NCBI RefSeq assembly: GCF_012726295.1
Contig: NZ_JABAOB010000004.1
Coordinates: 543,374 to 607,373, forward strand
Length of the DNA: 64,000 nucleotides
Direction of reading: 5' to 3'
Source: Chitinophaga sp. Ak27
GTDB taxonomy: Bacteria; Bacteroidota; Bacteroidia; Chitinophagales; Chitinophagaceae
Part shown: positions 16,782 through 25,799 of the stretch, in pieces
How the letters are laid out: each line of letters opens with the position of its first letter
Position numbering within the stretch: position 1 is the first letter of the stretch
Translations under genes and position numbers: made by a program
Notes under the pieces: model-generated
Told to the model about the DNA's origin: nothing
Database searches by the model: none
Seen by the model: only the letters and a program-made list of their open reading frames with translations

Positions 16782-18575
16782 TTAGTCGTCTAGTTTCAAT
16801 ACTGCGAGGAATGCTTCCTGCGGGATTTCTACGTTACCGATCTGGCGCATACGTTTCTTACCTTCTTTTTGTTTCTCGAGTAGTTTACGTTTACGGGAAA
16901 TATCACCGCCATAACATTTCGCGGTTACGTCTTTACGCATGGCGCTGATATTTTCGCGGGCTACTATTTTGGCGCCGATGGCAGCCTGTATGGCGATGAG
17001 GAATTGCTGGCGTGGCAGCAGTTCTTTCAGTTTCTCGGTCAATTTGCGGCCAAAGTCCTGGGCGCGGCTGCGGTGAATCAGGGCGCTGAGTGCATCCACT
17101 TTATCGCCGTTCAGGAGAATATCCATTTTCACGATATCACTGTCGCGGAAGCCTATCGGCGTATAGTCGAACGAAGCGTAGCCACGGGTCTGGCTTTTCA
17201 GCTTATCATAGAAGTCGAATACGATTTCAGTGAGTGGTATTTCAAACATGAGTTCTACGCGGGTGGTGGTCAGGTAGCTTTGGTTGAGCAGGTTACCACG
17301 TTTACCCAGGCAGAGGGTCATGATGTTACCGATGTACTCTGGCTTGGTAATGATCTGTGCCCGGATGAAAGGCTCTTCAATCCTGTCGAGTTTCGTAGGA
17401 TCAGGCATTTCACTGGGGTTATTCACGATCACCACGCCTTCCCGGGTAGTGTGAGCGATAAAGCTTACGTTGGGTACGGTGGTGATCACTGTTTGGTTAA
17501 ACTCCCTTTCCAGGCGTTCCTGGATGATTTCCATGTGCAACATGCCCAGGAATCCGCAGCGGAAGCCAAATCCAAGCGCCTGTGATGTTTCCAGCTCATA
17601 GGTCAGGGAGGCATCATTCAGCTGTAGCTTGTCCATACATTCGCGCAGTTCTTCAAAGTCCTCCGTATTTACAGGATAAATACCCGCAAATACCATGGGT
17701 TTTACTTCCTGGAAACCGTTGATCCCTTCTGTACAAGGGTTATTAGACAGGGTGATGGTATCCCCTACTTTTACTTCTTTTGCGCTCTTGATACCGGTAA
17801 TAATGTATCCCACATCGCCGGTAGACACTTCCTTGCGGGGTTCCAGTCCCAGTTTGAGTATCCCTACTTCGTCGGCAAAATATTCTTCTCCGCTGTTCAC
17901 AAATTGGATTTTGTCGCCTTTCTTAATAGTGCCGTTAAACACGCGGAAATACGCGATAATACCGCGGAAAGAGTTGAATACGCTATCGAAGATCAGCGCC
18001 TGCAGCGGTGCTTCATTGCTTCCTTTAGGCGCCGGGATACGGTGTACAATTGCTTCGAGGATATCTTCGATACCGATACCGGTTTTACCGGATGCGAGGA
18101 GAATTTCTTCGTCTTTTACGCCAATGAGTTCTATGATCTGGTCTTTCACTTCTTCAATCATTGCGCCCGGCATATCAATTTTATTGATAACGGGGATGAT
18201 TTCCAGGTCATTTTCCAGTGCCAGGTAGAGGTTGGAGATAGTTTGTGCCTGGATACCCTGTGCGGCATCCACCAGCAATAAAGCGCCTTCACAGGCAGCC
18301 AGTGCGCGGGATACCTCGTAGGAGAAGTCCACGTGACCGGGGGTATCGATCAGGTTAAAAATATATTTTTCGCCATTTTTAGCGGTATAGTCCATCTGAA
18401 TGGCGTGGCTCTTGATAGTGATCCCTTTTTCACGTTCCAGGTCCATGTCGTCCAGTACCTGGGCTTGCATGTCACGGTCTGAAATAGTCTTGGTAAACTC
18501 TAATAAACGATCTGCCAGGGTACTTTTACCGTGGTCAATATGGGCAATGATACAAAAATTGCGAATATTCTTCAT
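16782..18575 (-). CDS. lepA: Elongation factor 4 (LepA)
   Basis: Ribosomal back-translocase GTPase. 597 residues from MKNIRNFCIIAH; the longer frame from 18608 adds 11 unlikely residues. G motifs: AHIDHGKST (P-loop), DTPGHVDFS (G3), NKIDMP (G4). It has the EF-G-like domains II, III and V and the LepA-specific C-terminal domain (KREILLEKQ-like KRKLLEKQKEGKKRMR). Single gene with a TACCTTTG box upstream (18636-18643). Confidence 0.97.
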   Translation of the reverse strand: MKNIRNFCIIAHIDHGKSTLADRLLEFTKTISDRDMQAQVLDDMDLEREKGITIKSHAIQMDYTAKNGEKYIFNLIDTPGHVDFSYEVSRALAACEGALLLVDAAQGIQAQTISNLYLALENDLEIIPVINKIDMPGAMIEEVKDQIIELIGVKDEEILLASGKTGIGIEDILEAIVHRIPAPKGSNEAPLQALIFDSVFNSFRGIIAYFRVFNGTIKKGDKIQFVNSGEEYFADEVGILKLGLEPRKEVSTGDVGYIITGIKSAKEVKVGDTITLSNNPCTEGINGFQEVKPMVFAGIYPVNTEDFEELRECMDKLQLNDASLTYELETSQALGFGFRCGFLGMLHMEIIQERLEREFNQTVITTVPNVSFIAHTTREGVVIVNNPSEMPDPTKLDRIEEPFIRAQIITKPEYIGNIMTLCLGKRGNLLNQSYLTTTRVELMFEIPLTEIVFDFYDKLKSQTRGYASFDYTPIGFRDSDIVKMDILLNGDKVDALSALIHRSRAQDFGRKLTEKLKELLPRQQFLIAIQAAIGAKIVARENISAMRKDVTAKCYGGDISRKRKLLEKQKEGKKRMRQIGNVEIPQEAFLAVLKLDD

Positions 18576-18635
18576 ATGATGTTTTGCTGTTCCGTCGGCC
18601 TGTTGCAAATTACTGCATTAAACCTTTTCAGCCGG

Positions 18636-18643
18636 CAAAGGTA
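18636..18643 (-). promoter_or_regulatory. -7 promoter element of lepA
   Basis: TACCTTTG on the minus strand fits TAnnTTTG, about 60 bases before the lepA start. No -33 TTG found at about 19-20 bases. Confidence 0.45.
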
Positions 18644-18811
18644 TTGAATTTAGTTCATTAGTTCATACGTTTAATAATTATGTTTTACAGGTTGGTTTTT
18701 AAGGATCACCGCCTTTTTTTGATATATTAACATATAATGTTCAACTTTATAGACATAAAGGAAAAATGAGGCATCAAAACCGGATTGTTAACAAATAAAA
18801 ACGAGGTGACC

Positions 18812-19072
18812 ATGGAACTGATCCAGCAATTTGAACAGGCTGTAGCCGAAAGTAAGACACTGCCCGAGAAACCATCCAATGAAATATTACTGCAACTGTA
18901 TGCCCTCTACAAACAGGGAACCAGTGGTGATGCGGATGCCGAAGGTCCTTCCAACCCTTTCGATTTTGTAGCCAAAGCCAAACATCAGGCCTGGGCCGAG
19001 TTGACAGGCAAAACCAGGGAAGCTGCGATGGAAGAATATGTGGCGTTAGTGCAGCGGTTGAAAGGAGCTTAA
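18812..19072 (+). CDS. Acyl-CoA-binding protein
   Basis: 86-residue four-helix ACBP (PF00887), the typical length, which buffers and carries long-chain acyl-CoA. Conserved features: LLQLYALYKQGTSGD and KAKHQAWAELTGKTREAAMEEYV. The ATG at 18812 follows GAGGTGACC; the longer frame from 18785 would add nine residues before the first helix. Followed by an inverted repeat, then rocD. Confidence 0.93.
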   Translation: MELIQQFEQAVAESKTLPEKPSNEILLQLYALYKQGTSGDADAEGPSNPFDFVAKAKHQAWAELTGKTREAAMEEYVALVQRLKGA

Positions 19073-19077
19073 AGCGG

Positions 19078-19180
19078 AAAGCTAAAGCACAAAGCTATTG
19101 CAGCGAATGACATCTGCGTTAGTAACCAATACCCGCTTTGTTCATTCGCTGCAATAGCTTTGTGCTTTACGCTTTCTGCG
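19078..19180. repeat. Intergenic inverted repeat, AAGCTATTG family, copy 3
   Basis: Perfect 27-bp arms at 19084-19110 and 19142-19168, with an imperfect outward extension and a 31-base loop. It sits between the ACBP stop and rocD and overlaps the region where a rocD promoter should lie. Confidence 0.9.
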
Positions 19181-19196
19181 TTACGCTTTTTTCACG

Positions 19197-19204
19197 TACT
19201 TTTG
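19197..19204 (+). promoter_or_regulatory. -7 element of rocD, only four bases before the start codon
   Basis: TACTTTTG fits TAnnTTTG and ends at 19204, with the ATG at 19209. A normal start site 4-7 bases downstream would make the mRNA leaderless or nearly so. The -33 element is not obvious. Confidence 0.4.
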
Positions 19205-19208
19205 GATC

Positions 19209-20447
19209 ATGATACCTTCATACACGTTAAGCGAAAATTCACAACATTACCTGGCGCTGGAAGAACAGTATGGTGCCCATAACTACCACCCATTGCCGGT
19301 TGTATTAGACCGGGGAGAAGGTGTTTTTTTATGGGATGTAGACGGCAAACGTTACTACGATTTTTTATCCGGATATTCTGCAGTGAACCAGGGACATTGC
19401 CACCCTAAAATAATTGCGACCCTGATAGCACAGGCCCAAAAGCTGACGCTTACTTCCCGTGCATTTCATAATGACCTGCTGGGAGAATACGCACAATACA
19501 TTACCAGTTACTTTGGATACGATAAAGTGCTCCCGATGAACACCGGTGTAGAAGCGGTGGAAACAGCGCTGAAACTCTGCCGGCACTGGGCCTACATCGT
19601 GAAAGGTATCCCCCAGAACAAGGCAAAGATTATCGTGTGCGCCAATAACTTCCACGGACGTACGCTGAATGTAATCTCGTTCAGCACTGATCCGTCGGCC
19701 CGTAATAACTTCGGTCCTTTTATGCCGGGTTATGAAGTGATTCCATACAACAGCCTGACCGCACTGGAACAGGCCTTGCAGGATAAAGACGTTGCCGGTT
19801 TCCTGGTAGAACCCATACAGGGTGAAGCCGGGGTGATGGTGCCTGATGAAGGATACCTGGCCAAAGCCCGGCAATATTGCCAGGATGCCAATGTATTGTT
19901 TATAGCAGATGAAATACAGACGGGACTTGCCCGCACCGGTAAAATGCTGGCCTGCGACCATGAGCAGGTACGCCCCGACATATTAATTCTTGGTAAAGCA
20001 TTGTCTGGTGGTACCCTGCCCATCAGCGCGGTATTGGCCGATGATGAAATTATGCTGACCATTAAACCCGGTGAACATGGCTCCACTTATGGTGGTAACC
20101 CGCTGGCCTGCAAAGTGGCCATTACGTCTCTCCAGGTTTTGAAAGATGAACATATGGCCGAAAACGCCGTAGCCATGGGCCAATTATTACGCAGTGGCCT
20201 GGAAGATCTCCATTCTCCCTACATCACCACTATACGTGGAAAAGGCCTATTGAATGCCATCGTGATCCGGCATCCGGATCCGGAAGCCGCTTGGGACCTG
20301 TGCCTGATGTTAAAAGAGAATGGTCTGCTGGCCAAGCCTACCCATGGGGACAAAATACGGTTCGCGCCGCCATTGACTATCAATGCCGCACAGATTGCAG
20401 ATTGTGTGCAAATCATTCAAAGGAGCCTGGAACAGGCTTTTAGCTAG
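19209..20447 (+). CDS. rocD: Ornithine--oxo-acid aminotransferase
   Basis: 412-residue class-III PLP aminotransferase converting ornithine and 2-oxoglutarate to glutamate semialdehyde and glutamate. Motifs: YDFLSGYSAVNQGHCHPKI, MNTGVEAVETALKL, NNFHGRTL, VEPIQGEAGV, FIADEIQTG, and the PLP lysine K263 in LGKALSGG. No internal ATG offers a better start. Followed after 11 bases by a membrane protein gene, probably co-transcribed. Confidence 0.95.
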   Translation: MIPSYTLSENSQHYLALEEQYGAHNYHPLPVVLDRGEGVFLWDVDGKRYYDFLSGYSAVNQGHCHPKIIATLIAQAQKLTLTSRAFHNDLLGEYAQYITSYFGYDKVLPMNTGVEAVETALKLCRHWAYIVKGIPQNKAKIIVCANNFHGRTLNVISFSTDPSARNNFGPFMPGYEVIPYNSLTALEQALQDKDVAGFLVEPIQGEAGVMVPDEGYLAKARQYCQDANVLFIADEIQTGLARTGKMLACDHEQVRPDILILGKALSGGTLPISAVLADDEIMLTIKPGEHGSTYGGNPLACKVAITSLQVLKDEHMAENAVAMGQLLRSGLEDLHSPYITTIRGKGLLNAIVIRHPDPEAAWDLCLMLKENGLLAKPTHGDKIRFAPPLTINAAQIADCVQIIQRSLEQAFS

Positions 20448-20458
20448 TTAATCACTGT

Positions 20459-21103
20459 ATGACTGCTTCCCATAAAGCCATCCGTAGTTCCGGATGGAAA
20501 ACAGACTTTATCATTGGTTTTCCCGATGGACTTTTCCTGTTGTTTTTTGCCACCCAGGTAATACAGCTGTTCTCCATCGAGGTACAAACCTTTTATACCA
20601 TTCACCTGTGCCTCCTGCTGGGAGCCAGCTTGCTGGTGATGCTCAGCGCTTTCCAGGCCAACAAAGGCGATCTGCAGCACGACAGTCCCTTGCTGTCTGA
20701 TAAGGAAAGATCCAAACTACAACAGCTTGATATCAATGCGCATACGATCGCGCATATTGAACAGGAGATGGAAAAGGATGCGCATTCCTGGGAACAGTTA
20801 CTGGAGAATGAAAAAGTAAGGGAAACTTCGTTTAGCCGTTCACGTGCCATAAAGCATGGATTGCTGACCGGCTTCTTTTTTTTATTGGGAGGAACTGTAT
20901 CGCTGGGGCCTTATCTCTCTAACGAAAATTTTCCCGCTGCCTCTCAAACCAGTATCATGCTGGTTTTCCTTGGGCTTACCCTTTTTAGTTTTATCAAAGC
21001 AAGGGTCACTGCCCAACGGCCGCTTCCCGTTATTTTGCGATATTGGCTCATGGGCGCCGGGATACTGGCCGGAGCCTGGATACTTCATAAAGCTATTTTT
21101 TAG
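20459..21103 (+). CDS. Membrane protein, possibly a degenerate VIT1/CCC1-family transporter
   Basis: 214 residues with four or five hydrophobic helices: residues about 18-36 and 43-62 near the N-terminus, then about 125-143, 150-168 and 190-213. A charged helical insert rich in Glu/Lys lies at about 70-122. The DFIIGFPDGLFLLFF start and the R.GLLTGFFFLLGG segment recall VIT1/CCC1 iron/manganese transporters, where a charged cytosolic metal-binding domain also separates the helices. The similarity is only by eye. The stop codon region (AAAGCTATTTTTTAG) resembles the arm of the adjoining inverted repeat. Confidence 0.6.
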   Translation: MTASHKAIRSSGWKTDFIIGFPDGLFLLFFATQVIQLFSIEVQTFYTIHLCLLLGASLLVMLSAFQANKGDLQHDSPLLSDKERSKLQQLDINAHTIAHIEQEMEKDAHSWEQLLENEKVRETSFSRSRAIKHGLLTGFFFLLGGTVSLGPYLSNENFPAASQTSIMLVFLGLTLFSFIKARVTAQRPLPVILRYWLMGAGILAGAWILHKAIF

Positions 21104-21108
21104 AGCAG

Positions 21109-21221
21109 AAAAGCGAAAGACATAAAGCAAAAAGCTATTGTGTAGAATGATCAGAGGCGAATTTTAAATACTCGCTACATTCTTCCTCACAATAGCTTTT
21201 TGCTTTATGTCTTTCGCTTTT
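21109..21221. repeat. Intergenic inverted repeat, AAGCTATTG family, copy 4
   Basis: Perfect 34-bp arms at 21109-21142 and 21188-21221, loop 45 bases, between two convergent genes. The loop contains GCGAATTTTAAATACTCGCT, nearly the same as in copy 5 at 32.4 kb, so the elements share more than a terminator stem. Confidence 0.92.
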
Positions 21222-21226
21222 CCGAC

Positions 21227-21613
21227 TTATGCTTTCCCGGGCGTTCGTGTAAACAACACACAGCCAAAGGCCAGCAGCGCCGCTGCCAGCGAAACATATA
21301 AGGCCACTCCAGGCTGAGGGCATATTCCCATTTCACAACGTGAATACAATAGCATATTCCGGAAAGTCCAGGCTACCAAGAATCCTACAATGAACAGGTT
21401 CATTCTGGATACCCATTTATTCTTTACCAGGAATACGATGATCGCCAACACAGAAAGGATAATGCTTAGTTTACCGGGTTCTCCATAGCTGGAGCCAGTT
21501 CCATTCATTCCTGTAAACATCAGGTGCTTGCTTTCAATGAAAGACCAAGGGAAAAAAGCACATACAATTACCAGCAAAACTGCCAGTATACCAATAATAG
21601 CCGTCCTGGACAT
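21227..21613 (-). CDS. Small integral membrane protein, unknown function
   Basis: 128 residues with four predicted transmembrane helices (about 5-22, 50-66, 71-88, 103-121). A Gly/Ser-rich extracytoplasmic loop (MNGTGSSYGEPGK) sits after helix 1, and CEMGICPQPG after helix 3. Reminiscent of small Bacteroidota membrane proteins of unknown function; no family recognised. The stop codon directly abuts copy 4 of the inverted repeat. Confidence 0.7.
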   Translation of the reverse strand: MSRTAIIGILAVLLVIVCAFFPWSFIESKHLMFTGMNGTGSSYGEPGKLSIILSVLAIIVFLVKNKWVSRMNLFIVGFLVAWTFRNMLLYSRCEMGICPQPGVALYVSLAAALLAFGCVLFTRTPGKA

Positions 21614-21650
21614 ACTTTTCTATTTAGGGTGGCAAAGGTAATGCTTTTGC

Positions 21651-23813
21651 TTATTTTCCACCCGGTTCGCAATGTGTCCGCAGATAATTTGTGTACAAGG
21701 TAGACAGGTGCTCAAAAGTGCCGGGGCCTTCAGAGATGCTGTGGGTGCGGTTAGGATAGGCCATGAACTGGAATTGCCGGTTGTACTTAATCAGTTCATT
21801 CAGCAACATTTCCGCATTCTGGTAATGCACATTATCATCGCCGGTACCATGGATATAGAGCAGGTTGCCCTTCAGGTTACGCGCGTAAGTGATAGGAGAT
21901 CCTTTTACGAAATCTTCGCGATTCTCCTGTGGCAGCCCCATGTAGCGCTCCTGGTAAATATTATCATAGGTAAGCTCATTGCCTACGGCCGCAATGGCAA
22001 TACCGGTCTTATAAATATCGGGATACTGGAACAAGAGGTTCAACGTCATTGAACCGCCTCCACTCCAACCCCATACTGCCACACGCTCCGGATCAATGAA
22101 AGCATACTTCTTCATCAGGGCCTGTGCGCCCATGGCCTGATCGCGGGCATTAATCAATCCTACTTTACGGTAAATGGATTTGCGCCACTGACGTCCTTTG
22201 GGCAATGGGGTGCCGCGGTTATCCATGGTCACATAGATATATCCATCAGCCGCCATATCGCCATCATAGAGGAAGTTACGGCCAGCGCCGATGGCATCCA
22301 GGGAAGTAGCTCCTGCGGGCTCGCCATATACATAGAATACAACCGGGTATTTCTTAGCAGGGTCGAAGTTGGCAGGTTTGCTCATCCAGCCCGTCATGGT
22401 TACCCCATCTGCCGTAGTGATATCAAAGAATTCCGGTTTGTTGGGTACGCCGGATGCTTTGTTGATCGCATTCATTACCGCGTTGGTGCTGCTTTTATGT
22501 GCCGGCAGTTGCAGATTTTCATTTACCGGATAAGTAACGGCACTGCAGAAATCATGAATCGCCCTGTTGCTATAAGGGGAAATTTTGTATTCATGCGTAC
22601 CGGGTTGGTTGGCAGGTGTAATGCGTTCGGCCTTGCCACCGGTCAAAGATACCTTATAAAGATATTGCTGGGTGGGGTTTTCGGGAGAAGCAGCAAAATA
22701 GATGGTATTATTCGCTTCGTCTATTTTGGCGATGCTGATGACATCATAATTACCTGGCGTAAGCAGCGTAGCTTTCCCTCCTTCCATATTAACATTATAA
22801 AGATGACGCCAGCCATCTTCCTCACTTACCCAGATGAAGGACTTACCGTTACGGATAAAGTCCCAGCCAGCGATATTATCATCATCCCAACGTGACTTCA
22901 CGTCGATCCAGGCACTGTCTTTCTCTTCGTAAAGAGAACGCACTTTGCCGCTTGTGGCGTCGCAGAGCATCACCTTACTTTCGTTTTGTTTCCGGTTCAG
23001 CTGCTGGATGATCAACGCATTTTTGCCGGGCACCCATTCCATGCGGGGAATATAGTGTTGTTGCTGATCGCCAGGAACCTGCATCCAGGTTGTTTTAGCT
23101 GTATGTATATCTACTACGCCGATGCGGCAGGCTGATGGGCTCTCTCCTGCTTTCGGATATTCAACGGGAACGGTGAAGGAATAGATAGAATCAGTATTGT
23201 TGATCATGAGGAAGTCGCGGATTTTGGTCGCATCAATTTGCCAGTAGGCAATCTGTTTGCCATCCGGGCTCCAGCGGAATCCATCGCGGCATCCAAATTC
23301 TTCTTCATAAGCCCAGTCGAAAGTACCATTAATGAAACGGCGGGTACCATCCGTGGTTAGCGCAGTGATATTTCCGCTTTGTAAGTCTTCCACGAAAATG
23401 TTATGCTCGCTGACATAGGCGGCTTTAGTGCCGTCTGGCGATAGTTTCGCGAACATCAGTGAAGATGCCGGTTTACCTTTTCCCAGCTGTTGCAGCTTGC
23501 CGGTAGCAATATCCAGTACCCAGTAGTCGCCCCGGGTTTCATAACGCCATACTTTTTTTGCATTGGTGTAGAGCAGTAATTTTTTCTCGTCTGCTGAAAA
23601 ATAGAAATCCCTGATGGGGAGACCATTAAAAGCGGCGGCGGGGACTTCTACAGTGGCGGCTGCGCCTGATAGCGGATAGACTTCGATACCTGCCGGAGTT
23701 GCCTTGAAATAAGCCTGGCCATCGTGGCTCCAACGGACACCTTTTCCTGGCTGAGCCTGCATGGGCAGGCAATACAGCACTACTAAAACAATTAATAAGG
23801 TTAGTTGCTTCAT
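21651..23813 (-). CDS. Secreted S9 family peptidase (dipeptidyl-peptidase IV type)
   Basis: 720 residues: signal peptide (to about 20), a beta-propeller DPPIV N-terminal domain (WSPDGKQIAYWQID, EYKISPYSNRAIHDF), and a C-terminal alpha/beta hydrolase with nucleophile S584 in GWSGGGSM. The catalytic Asp lies in GTGDDNVHYQN and His in NRTHSI. Expected to cleave X-Pro (or similar) dipeptides from peptides in the periplasm or outside. The Glu pair DWAYEEEF, typical for binding the peptide N-terminus in DPPIV, is present. Monocistronic. Confidence 0.94.
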   Translation of the reverse strand: MKQLTLLIVLVVLYCLPMQAQPGKGVRWSHDGQAYFKATPAGIEVYPLSGAAATVEVPAAAFNGLPIRDFYFSADEKKLLLYTNAKKVWRYETRGDYWVLDIATGKLQQLGKGKPASSLMFAKLSPDGTKAAYVSEHNIFVEDLQSGNITALTTDGTRRFINGTFDWAYEEEFGCRDGFRWSPDGKQIAYWQIDATKIRDFLMINNTDSIYSFTVPVEYPKAGESPSACRIGVVDIHTAKTTWMQVPGDQQQHYIPRMEWVPGKNALIIQQLNRKQNESKVMLCDATSGKVRSLYEEKDSAWIDVKSRWDDDNIAGWDFIRNGKSFIWVSEEDGWRHLYNVNMEGGKATLLTPGNYDVISIAKIDEANNTIYFAASPENPTQQYLYKVSLTGGKAERITPANQPGTHEYKISPYSNRAIHDFCSAVTYPVNENLQLPAHKSSTNAVMNAINKASGVPNKPEFFDITTADGVTMTGWMSKPANFDPAKKYPVVFYVYGEPAGATSLDAIGAGRNFLYDGDMAADGYIYVTMDNRGTPLPKGRQWRKSIYRKVGLINARDQAMGAQALMKKYAFIDPERVAVWGWSGGGSMTLNLLFQYPDIYKTGIAIAAVGNELTYDNIYQERYMGLPQENREDFVKGSPITYARNLKGNLLYIHGTGDDNVHYQNAEMLLNELIKYNRQFQFMAYPNRTHSISEGPGTFEHLSTLYTNYLRTHCEPGGK

Positions 23814-24038
23814 TATTCTATAATAATATGAAGTGCAATGGTAGCTAAATTATAACGGAAAAAAAATGAACAATGTGGGAATGGTATGGTTGTGATGGCG
23901 GGTGGTTAACTTGGAAAGATATTATTTATTTCATCTTTTTTCTTTTTTGTGGATAAAAATCCCCCTTTAGTTGGAATAAAACAATTTCTTTTTTTCTATT
24001 TTTATGTCCGAATTTAACAATTAAATAATGAAAACCAA

Positions 24039-24060
24039 CTGATTAGATAATACTAATCAG
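24039..24060 (+). promoter_or_regulatory. Perfect 8-bp inverted repeat before the 24.1 kb ORF
   Basis: CTGATTAG-N6-CTAATCAG ends 30 bases before the ATG of the next gene. It could be a leader hairpin or an operator. No known protein site is recognised. Confidence 0.45.
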
Positions 24061-24089
24061 TATAACTAATCCTGGAAAAACCATCAGTT

Positions 24090-24347
24090 ATGATACAGAT
24101 AGCCTTATCTTATAAAAACCGCGAGTACCGGCATTTTGAAGACAGTTCACTCGCGCAGATCGCGGAAACTACGCGAAAATTGTTGAGTGCATTGCTGGAA
24201 GATATTTACGACCTCGTCACCAAAGAAGCCGGACGCTTTCTTATCTACCTCGATCATCATCCTAAAATTGAAGTGGTGGGATTCAGTCACGATCTCCGCA
24301 ACCAGATTGAGCGTACCTTACGCGGCGAATCGGCGTATGACTATTGA
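24090..24347 (+). CDS. Small protein of unknown function
   Basis: 85 residues, soluble, no signal or membrane segment. Mixed alpha/beta look: an N-terminal strand, a helix (SLAQIAETTRKLLSALLEDIYDLVTK) and two strands (RFLIYLDHH, KIEVVGF). No family recognised. It has its own AT-rich upstream region and stands 69 bases before the TRIC gene on the same strand. Confidence 0.6.
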   Translation: MIQIALSYKNREYRHFEDSSLAQIAETTRKLLSALLEDIYDLVTKEAGRFLIYLDHHPKIEVVGFSHDLRNQIERTLRGESAYDY

Positions 24348-24416
24348 GAACGTATTAAAAAAAATGTTCCTGTAGACAAAGTATCCTTATCTTAGACCGC
24401 AAATCAGATAAGGAGA

Positions 24417-25031
24417 ATGCAGCTCACCTTTATTCAGGTACTGGAACTACTCGGTACATTCGCATTTGCTGTTTCAGGAGCAACAGCCGCCATTAATAAA
24501 TCTTACGATGTTATAGGATTACTGGCACTGGCATTTATTACAGCCATTGGAGGCGGAACCATACGCGATTTACTCATTGGCGCTGTGCCGGTAGCCTGGA
24601 TGACCGATGAGCTCAGTAATACCGCCATTATCGTAGCTGCACTGATAGCCGCTGTATTCTTCTCCTATGTGAAAAAATTGACGCGTTTACTCAGCACCTT
24701 TGATGCTATCGGGCTTGGTATGTTTACCATCACGGGTATCAACAAGGGTTTGGCTGTTGGTTTACCTATGCCGGTATGCGTAGCCCTGGGCGTAATAACG
24801 GGTACCTTTGGCGGTTTATTACGGGATGTTATCTGCGGTGAGCAACCCATACTTTTCACACGGGAAATCTATGCAGCAGCCTCGCTGGCCGGCGGTATCC
24901 TGTACCTTGTAGCGGGCCACTATACCGGTATCCCCGGAGATATTGTACAGAGTATAGCCGTTGGCGTTATAGTAACGATACGACTGGTCAGCCTGCGTCA
25001 CAACTGGCAGTTACCCCGCATGCGGGCTTAG
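24417..25031 (+). CDS. Trimeric intracellular cation (TRIC) channel family protein (UPF0126)
   Basis: 204 residues, seven hydrophobic helices, made of two repeated UPF0126 units. The glycine motifs that pack the pore are visible twice: AIGGGTIRDLLIGAVPV and TFGGLLRDVICGEQPI. Prokaryotic TRIC homologues form K+-permeable trimeric channels; some members (YadS, YicG) have been linked to glycine uptake. Followed by marC on the same strand. Confidence 0.92.
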   Translation: MQLTFIQVLELLGTFAFAVSGATAAINKSYDVIGLLALAFITAIGGGTIRDLLIGAVPVAWMTDELSNTAIIVAALIAAVFFSYVKKLTRLLSTFDAIGLGMFTITGINKGLAVGLPMPVCVALGVITGTFGGLLRDVICGEQPILFTREIYAAASLAGGILYLVAGHYTGIPGDIVQSIAVGVIVTIRLVSLRHNWQLPRMRA

Positions 25032-25089
25032 TTTTCTACAATAGCCAACTGGATGCGTGCCGGTAAATAAATTTTATTATATTGCTGAT

Positions 25090-25731
25090 ATGATGACTTT
25101 ATTTGATAACTACATTGCGTTTGCTACCACGGTGTTCATGGGATTGCTCGCCATTGTAAACCCTATTTCGGCCATTCCTGTTTTCATGGAGCTCACGTCC
25201 CATATGGATAAAAAAGCCAAGCGCAATATAGCTACCAAATCGGTGTTAGTGGCGTTTTGTATTATCCTTGTTTTCAGTGTAGCGGGTAAACTGATATTTC
25301 ATGTATTCGGCATTACACTGGCGGCATTGCGCGTTACAGGTGGCATCCTGGTATTTGTGATCGGGTATGAAATGGTGCGGGGCGATAAAGAAAGCAAATC
25401 AGAAAAGCTTGGCGCACAACCGGTAAAAGCTGACCAGGGTATCAGCATCGCCATTACTCCCCTGGCCATGCCACTGCTGGCAGGACCTGGCGCTATCACC
25501 ACCTCTATGAGTTACTCTGCTGCTAAAGACCTCACTCACCTAGCCATAGTAATTGCCATTTATGCATTTATATGTTACATCACCTATCTCCTCTTTATTG
25601 CCGGTGAACGGATTGTGAAAGTAATCGGCACCAACGTAATGATGGTGATCACCAAGATGATGGGGCTGATCCTCGCCGTGATCGGTGTCCAGATGCTGGC
25701 CCTGGGCCTCCGCGAACTTTTCAACTTTTAG
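25090..25731 (+). CDS. MarC family membrane protein
   Basis: 213 residues from MMTLFDN; an in-frame ATG at 25057 adds an unlikely N-terminus. Six transmembrane helices. Family motifs: LLAIVNPISAIPVFMELT and ITPLAMPLLAGPGAITTSM, the two inverted-repeat halves. Function unknown; the family is sometimes called NAAT but transport has not been firmly shown. Not part of a mar operon here. Confidence 0.93.
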   Translation: MMTLFDNYIAFATTVFMGLLAIVNPISAIPVFMELTSHMDKKAKRNIATKSVLVAFCIILVFSVAGKLIFHVFGITLAALRVTGGILVFVIGYEMVRGDKESKSEKLGAQPVKADQGISIAITPLAMPLLAGPGAITTSMSYSAAKDLTHLAIVIAIYAFICYITYLLFIAGERIVKVIGTNVMMVITKMMGLILAVIGVQMLALGLRELFNF

Positions 25732-25799
25732 CATATTTTCTTCAACAATTTCAAATCCTTTCGTGTTATTAATCTAAACAACGAAACAGAAGCGTATTT

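Noticed and set aside
17004..17585. 193-codon ORF opposite lepA
   Set aside because: Shadow of lepA; no motif.
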